Below are positions 59,919 to 64,000 of a DNA stretch of 64,000 bases, one piece after another. The number at the start of each line of letters is the position of its first letter. Positions within the stretch are counted from its first letter, which is position 1. Origin of the DNA: Alphaproteobacteria bacterium (GTDB lineage Bacteria; Pseudomonadota; Alphaproteobacteria; DSM-16000; Inquilinaceae); contig JANQGH010000022.1 in NCBI GenBank assembly GCA_028277405.1, positions 47,600-111,599 of the forward strand, written 5' to 3'. The notes beneath the pieces were generated by a model, which was not told the origin of the DNA, did not search any database, and was given only the letters and a program-made list of their open reading frames with translations. The position numbers and the translations under genes were made by a program.

Positions 59919-60420
59919 GAAGATGTCCTTCGCGTTTGGAGCTCCGTACTCTTATCAAAGACGATAGGGATATCGGCTTCCATCAACAATGCAGCATTTC
60001 TGTCATGTCCAAGTTCGCAAGGATGGGTTGCGGGAGACAGCGGCGACGAACCAACCTTTCCTGAGCTGGGATCAGCGCGCACATTTAGGTCCACATTTCT
60101 GACCTATTGCGGCGCAGCATCTTTTCTTGCATTGCGGCATTTCGTCTCGAATCGGTACTTTATCACACTCACGTGTCTCAGTCTGTCCTTGGTGAGAACA
60201 GATATCGAGAGAGACTGGGCACCGTTCAATGTGACCATCTGTTCCGGTCGCGCCTGTTGGCAATGTCGGCCGGCCTGGCAATGGACCCGACGCTCGACGC
60301 CGCCGATCCGTCCCGATAGCTGGGCGGTATGGTGGCCGGCGCCGCGATGGTCGACGAATTGGAAGGGATGGACTAACAAGACGCCCTTGCCCCCAACGAA
60401 TGGCGCCCAAGGTTAGTCGC
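59919..60420. other. Intergenic region of about 500 bases, lower GC
   Basis: It separates two divergent genes and has no convincing intact gene. A frame at 60263-60376 looks like a protein C-terminus (MSAGLAMDPTLDAADPSR, then a TAG, then LGGMVAGAAMVDELEGMD) and may be a gene remnant. A TTATCA...GATAG sequence near 59952 does not have the spacing of the sites in the catabolic block. Confidence 0.4.
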
Positions 60421-61785
60421 ATGGCGGACCAAGAAGAAAACTCTCTCGGCGGTAGGCTGCGCCGCTACGCCCGTGTTTCCGGCACCATGAGTGGGCTGGC
60501 GGCGCGCCTCGCCGGCGAACGCTATCTCGGCGTGAAGATCGACCGGGACAAGCACTCGCGAGACCTGAAAGACGCGCTGGGCGGCCTCAAAGGCCCCTTG
60601 ATGAAGGTGGCCCAGATCCTCTCGACGATTCCGGAGGCCTTGCCGAAGGAGTATGCCGACGAGCTGCGCCACCTGCAGGCTAACGCGCCGCCCATGGGTT
60701 GGCCCTTCGTCAAGCGCCGCATGCGCGCCGAGCTGGGGCCGGACTGGGAGAAGAAGCTGAAGGATTTCAGCCGCGAGGCGGCCGCCGCGGCGTCCCTGGG
60801 CCAGGTCCACAAGGCCTATGGGCCAGACGGCGCGCTGCTGGCCTGCAAGCTGCAGTACCCGGACATGCAGTCGGCGGTCGAGGCCGATCTGAAGCAGCTG
60901 AAGATGGTCTTCGGCATCTTCGAGCGCTACGACAAGGCCGTTTCGACCAAGCAGATCCATCTGGAAATCTCCGATCGTCTGCGGGAAGAGCTGGACTATG
61001 AGCGCGAGGCGCGCGCCTGCCGTCTTTACGCCGACATCCTGGCCGACGAGCCCAACATTCACGTCCCGACCGTGGTGCCCGAACTGTCGACGCGCCGGCT
61101 GCTGACCTCGCATTGGCTGGAGGGCAAGCCGATCCTCGACTATGTCGATGCCGACCTTGAGGTGCGCAATCAGCTGGCGCTGAACATGTTCCGGGCCTGG
61201 TACGTCCCGCTTTACTATTACGGCGTGATCCATGGCGACCCGCACCTGGGCAACTACACGGTGTGCGAGGACCACTCGATCAACCTCTTGGATTTCGGCT
61301 GCATCCGGGTCTTCCCGGCGCCGTTTGTCGGCGGCGTCATCGACCTCTATCACTCGCTCTTGAACGGCGACGAGGCGCTCGCCGTGCACGCCTATGAGAC
61401 CTGGGGTTTCAAGAACCTGACCAAGGACCTGGTCGACACGTTGAACGTCTGGGCCAACTTCATCTATGCGCCCATCCTGGACGACCGGCCGCGCACGATG
61501 GGCGAGACCAACAACGGCATCTATGGGCGCGAGACCGCCGAGACCGTGCACAAAAGGCTGCGCGAGGTTGGCGGCGTCGAAGTGCCCCGCGAGTTCGTGT
61601 TCATGGACCGCGCCGCGCTGGGTCTGGGCTCGGTTTTCATTCACCTGAAGGCCGAGGTGAATTGGTATCGACTTTTCAATGAGTTGATAGACGGGTTTAA
61701 TGTAGATTCTCTGACCGAGCGCCAGGCCGTCAAGCTGGGTCAGTACGGTTTTGGCCCGGCAGGCATTTCGGTGGCGGCGGCCTGA
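60421..61785 (+). CDS. ABC1/UbiB (ADCK) family atypical kinase
   Basis: This 454-residue protein kinase-like ATPase is linked in its family to ubiquinone synthesis or lipid homeostasis. The signature KxGQ motif reads KVAQ (in PLMKVAQILST), with Ala for Gly. The Ala-rich loop AAAAASLGQVHKA replaces the P-loop as in the family. The lysine is in LACKLQYP, the catalytic loop is HGDPHLGNY, and the DFG is in LLDFGCIR. No membrane segment is clear. ATG 60421 is favoured over 60400 because of AAGG upstream. Confidence 0.89.
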   Translation: MADQEENSLGGRLRRYARVSGTMSGLAARLAGERYLGVKIDRDKHSRDLKDALGGLKGPLMKVAQILSTIPEALPKEYADELRHLQANAPPMGWPFVKRRMRAELGPDWEKKLKDFSREAAAAASLGQVHKAYGPDGALLACKLQYPDMQSAVEADLKQLKMVFGIFERYDKAVSTKQIHLEISDRLREELDYEREARACRLYADILADEPNIHVPTVVPELSTRRLLTSHWLEGKPILDYVDADLEVRNQLALNMFRAWYVPLYYYGVIHGDPHLGNYTVCEDHSINLLDFGCIRVFPAPFVGGVIDLYHSLLNGDEALAVHAYETWGFKNLTKDLVDTLNVWANFIYAPILDDRPRTMGETNNGIYGRETAETVHKRLREVGGVEVPREFVFMDRAALGLGSVFIHLKAEVNWYRLFNELIDGFNVDSLTERQAVKLGQYGFGPAGISVAAA

Positions 61786-61906
61786 GCGGACCAGCGGGCT
61801 GATCGCGCGTATACGCCCTTGCGAAACAGGGCGGCTTTCCGGCATGTTCTTGTGCTGCACCGCCGAACCGGGCGGTGGGCTTCCCGCAAACGAGCCTGCT
61901 TGACCG

Positions 61907-63142
61907 ATGAAGATTGCCATCCCCAAGGAGATCCGCGAGGGCGAAACGCGCGTCGCCGCCTCGCCGGATACCGTGAAGAAGTTCGTCGCCTTGGGCGCGG
62001 AGGTTGTCATCGAGGCAGGCGCCGGGATCAAGGCGGCGATCACCGACGCCGCCTATGAGGGCGCCGGTGCCACGATCGCGGCGGATGCCGCCTCGGCACT
62101 GTCCGGCGCCGAGATCGTCTTGAAGGTGCAGCGGCCCATGCTGGCCGCCGAGGGCACGGACGAGCTGGGCATGATCGATCGCGGTGCCCTGCTGGTCGCC
62201 AATCTGGCGCCCTACGACACGCCGGACGCCCTGCAGGCCTATGCCGATGCCGGCATCACGGCCTGTGCCATGGAGCTGATGCCGCGGATCACCCGGGCCC
62301 AGTCGATGGACGTGCTGTCCAGCCAGTCCAACCTCGCCGGCTACAAGGCCGTGCTGGATGCCTGCGCGGTCTATGGCAAGGCGATGCCAATGATGATGAC
62401 CGCCGCCGGCACCGTGCCGCCGGCAAAGTGCTTCATCATGGGCGCCGGTGTTGCCGGCCTGCAGGCCATCGCGACAGCCCGCCGGCTTGGCGGCGTTGTC
62501 AGCGCGACGGACGTGCGCCCGGCCGTGAAGGAACAGGTTGAAAGCCTGGGCGCTAGCTTCGTCGCCGTCGAGGACGACGAGTTTCGCGAGGCCGAAACCG
62601 CAGGCGGCTATGCCAAGGAGATGAGCGAGGCCTATCGGAAAAAGCAGGCCGAGCTGGTTGCCGACCACATCGCCAAGCAGGACATCGTCATCTGCACGGC
62701 CCTGATCCCTGGCCGCCCGGCGCCGACGCTGATCACGCAGGAAATGGTCGAGTCCATGAAGCCGGGCTCGGTCATCGTCGATCTGGCGGTCGAACGTGGC
62801 GGCAACTGCGCGCTCAGCAAGCCCGGCGAGATCGTCGACCATAACGGCGTGCTGATCGTCGGCCATTTGAACGTGCCGGGCCGGCTGCCGGCCGACGCCT
62901 CGGCGCTCTACGCCCGAAATCTGCTGAACTTCCTGACGCCCTTGATCGACAAGGAAACGGGTGCGCTGGCCATCGATTGGGACGACGAGATCGTCAAGGG
63001 CGTGGTGCTGACCCGCGATGGCGCGATCGTTCACCCCGCCTTTGCCCCCAAATCGGCCGAGCCCCAACCTGAGGCCGAGCCGGAGGCAGAGCAGGCCGAG
63101 CCGGCCGCGGAAGGCGACGCCGACGAGCAGGCCAAAAGCTAG
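61907..63142 (+). CDS. pntAA: NAD(P) transhydrogenase alpha subunit, part 1
   Basis: This is the NAD(H)-binding soluble domain (dI) of the proton-pumping transhydrogenase, which makes NADPH from NADH. It has 411 residues. The start KIAIPKEIREGETRVAASPD and the nucleotide motif GAGVAGLQAIATARRLG (near residue 182) are characteristic. A Glu/Ala/Pro-rich tail of about 30 residues follows the conserved core. It heads the operon pntAA-pntAB-pntB, the split form found in alphaproteobacteria. Confidence 0.95.
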   Translation: MKIAIPKEIREGETRVAASPDTVKKFVALGAEVVIEAGAGIKAAITDAAYEGAGATIAADAASALSGAEIVLKVQRPMLAAEGTDELGMIDRGALLVANLAPYDTPDALQAYADAGITACAMELMPRITRAQSMDVLSSQSNLAGYKAVLDACAVYGKAMPMMMTAAGTVPPAKCFIMGAGVAGLQAIATARRLGGVVSATDVRPAVKEQVESLGASFVAVEDDEFREAETAGGYAKEMSEAYRKKQAELVADHIAKQDIVICTALIPGRPAPTLITQEMVESMKPGSVIVDLAVERGGNCALSKPGEIVDHNGVLIVGHLNVPGRLPADASALYARNLLNFLTPLIDKETGALAIDWDDEIVKGVVLTRDGAIVHPAFAPKSAEPQPEAEPEAEQAEPAAEGDADEQAKS

Positions 63143-63187
63143 CCAACAGACCGAATTCGGACCGCAGAGCGAGTCAGAGGACTATCG

Positions 63188-63613
63188 ATGGAACCCGACC
63201 AAATCGTCGAACAAGCCAACGAGCTTGCTCAACAGGCGCAGGACATCGCCACCAGGGCCGCCGAGCTGGGGCAGCAGATCGAGGCCCAGGCGGCCGCCGC
63301 CACCCACGCGGTTTCGGATGCCGGCCACGGAGACTTTTTCCTCACCGGCCTGACGGTCTTCGTGCTCGCCTGCTTCGTCGGCTATTACGTCGTCTGGCGG
63401 GTGACGCCGGCCCTGCACTCGCCGCTGATGAGCGTGACCAACGCCATCTCGTCGGTGATCATCGTCGGGGCCTTGATCGCGGCCGGGCCGGCCGTCTTCG
63501 GCTTCGGCTCGTTTGTGGGCTTCCTCGCGGTCATCCTGGCTTCGGTCAACATCTTCGGCGGTTTCATCGTCACCCAGCGCATGCTGGCCATGTACAAAAA
63601 GAAGCAACGGTAG
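63188..63613 (+). CDS. pntAB: NAD(P) transhydrogenase alpha subunit, part 2
   Basis: This is the first membrane part (dII) of the transhydrogenase. The 141-residue protein has a Gln/Ala-rich N-terminus, then three membrane segments ([55 protein letters not shown]). It lies between pntAA and pntB with short gaps. Confidence 0.94.
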   Translation: MEPDQIVEQANELAQQAQDIATRAAELGQQIEAQAAAATHAVSDAGHGDFFLTGLTVFVLACFVGYYVVWRVTPALHSPLMSVTNAISSVIIVGALIAAGPAVFGFGSFVGFLAVILASVNIFGGFIVTQRMLAMYKKKQR

Positions 63614-63631
63614 GGGCGGGGGTTAGCCGAA

Positions 63632-64000
63632 ATGGAAAGCTTTGCCGTCCTGGCCTATCTGGTCGCCGCCGTCTGCTTCATCATGGCGCTGCGCGGCCTG
63701 TCATCGCCCGAAACCTCGCGCGCCGGAAACATTTACGGCATCGCGGGCATGGCCATCGCAGTCATCACCACGCTGCTGCTGGCGCAAGTGGTCAGCTATC
63801 TGCTGATCATCCTGGGCATCATCATCGGCGGTTCGATCGGCACGTTTATCGCGCTTCGGATCCAGATGACCGCGCTGCCGCAGCTTGTCGCGGCGTTTCA
63901 CAGCCTGGTTGGCCTGGCTGCCGTCTTGGTCGCCGTGGCGGCCTTCTTCAATCCGGAGGCCTACGGCATCGGTCAGCGCGGCGACATCGCTATCGGCAGC
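63632..64000 (+). CDS. pntB: NAD(P) transhydrogenase beta subunit (5' part, cut by window end)
   Basis: The first 123 codons are present and open to the window end. The product starts MESFAVLAYLVAAVCFIMALRG and has the expected membrane segments, including LLIILGIIIGGSIGTFIA, followed by MTALPQLVAAFHSLVGLAA, all typical of PntB. The NADPH-binding domain lies beyond the window. Confidence 0.93.
   Translation, partial: MESFAVLAYLVAAVCFIMALRGLSSPETSRAGNIYGIAGMAIAVITTLLLAQVVSYLLIILGIIIGGSIGTFIALRIQMTALPQLVAAFHSLVGLAAVLVAVAAFFNPEAYGIGQRGDIAIGS

Noticed and set aside
59952..59967. TTATCA...GATAG sequence upstream of the indolepyruvate oxidoreductase gene
   Set aside because: The half-sites are four bases apart instead of two, and the second half does not match either operator class.
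60373..62043. 556-codon minus-strand open frame
   Set aside because: It is antisense to the ABC1 kinase and pntAA genes.

Overview
The window is high-GC, densely packed bacterial DNA, most likely from an alphaproteobacterium of Rhodospirillales type. This is inferred from the split transhydrogenase (PntAA, PntAB, PntB), a fused 1171-residue indolepyruvate ferredoxin oxidoreductase, a short-type ArgC, a DUF1289 protein, NrdR-like boxes at nrdA and nrdB, and many TRAP and ABC importers. I saw no rRNA, tRNA, CRISPR array, transposase or integrase. About 60 protein genes are supported, including three very small ones (48, 51 and 59 codons).

Layout. 1-7.2 kb: a partial glycosyltransferase, an unknown protein, an SsuABC/TauABC-like ABC importer, and a pirin gene followed by a Kef-type antiporter. 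7.3-7.5 kb: a 51-codon gene followed by a clear intrinsic terminator. 7.6-24.7 kb: a large catabolic block. It holds a three-subunit molybdenum hydroxylase, two OsmC proteins, a cupin, a RibF-like FAD synthetase, a two-component flavin monooxygenase with its reductase, a VOC protein, a luciferase-type monooxygenase, an alpha/beta hydrolase, a PuuE-like NodB-fold hydrolase, a glutathione transferase, a TRAP transporter and two TetR regulators. 24.8-32.9 kb: an entericidin-like lipoprotein, NrdA, a DMT exporter, a SABATH-type methyltransferase, a GST, an SDR and an intradiol-like/ferric-reductase-like pair. 32.9-35.8 kb: a lower-GC island with a sigma-like/unknown/ImmA operon, a SinR (Cas2-like) protein and small genes. 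35.8-43 kb: Rid, TetR and MarR units with clear operators, an LHPP-like phosphatase, an adenylate cyclase, ArgC and NrdB. 43-46.4 kb: the zinc uptake locus znuB-znuC-zur / znuA. 46.4-55.2 kb: a PhyH oxygenase, a sulfatase with a sugar-type ABC importer lacking its own ATPase, LysR, and a GntR-ABC exporter operon. 55.2-64 kb: DUF1289, a DMT exporter, indolepyruvate oxidoreductase, an ABC1/UbiB kinase and pntAA-pntAB-pntB (the last cut by the window end).

The most interesting part is the 7.6-24.7 kb block. Five near-identical 14-bp sites lie in front of its transcription units. Three have the form TTATCA-NN-TGATAA and two have the form TTATCA-NN-CGCTAA. Each of the two TetR genes is the last gene of an operon headed by one of these site classes, and the two recognition helices are almost the same. 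I read the block as one regulon for import and oxidative breakdown of an organic ring compound, possibly an N-heterocycle. The molybdenum hydroxylase, the flavin monooxygenases with a dedicated flavin reductase and FAD synthetase, the VOC protein, and two hydrolases (one of the allantoinase/cyclic-imidase type) would act in sequence. The substrate is not known from sequence.
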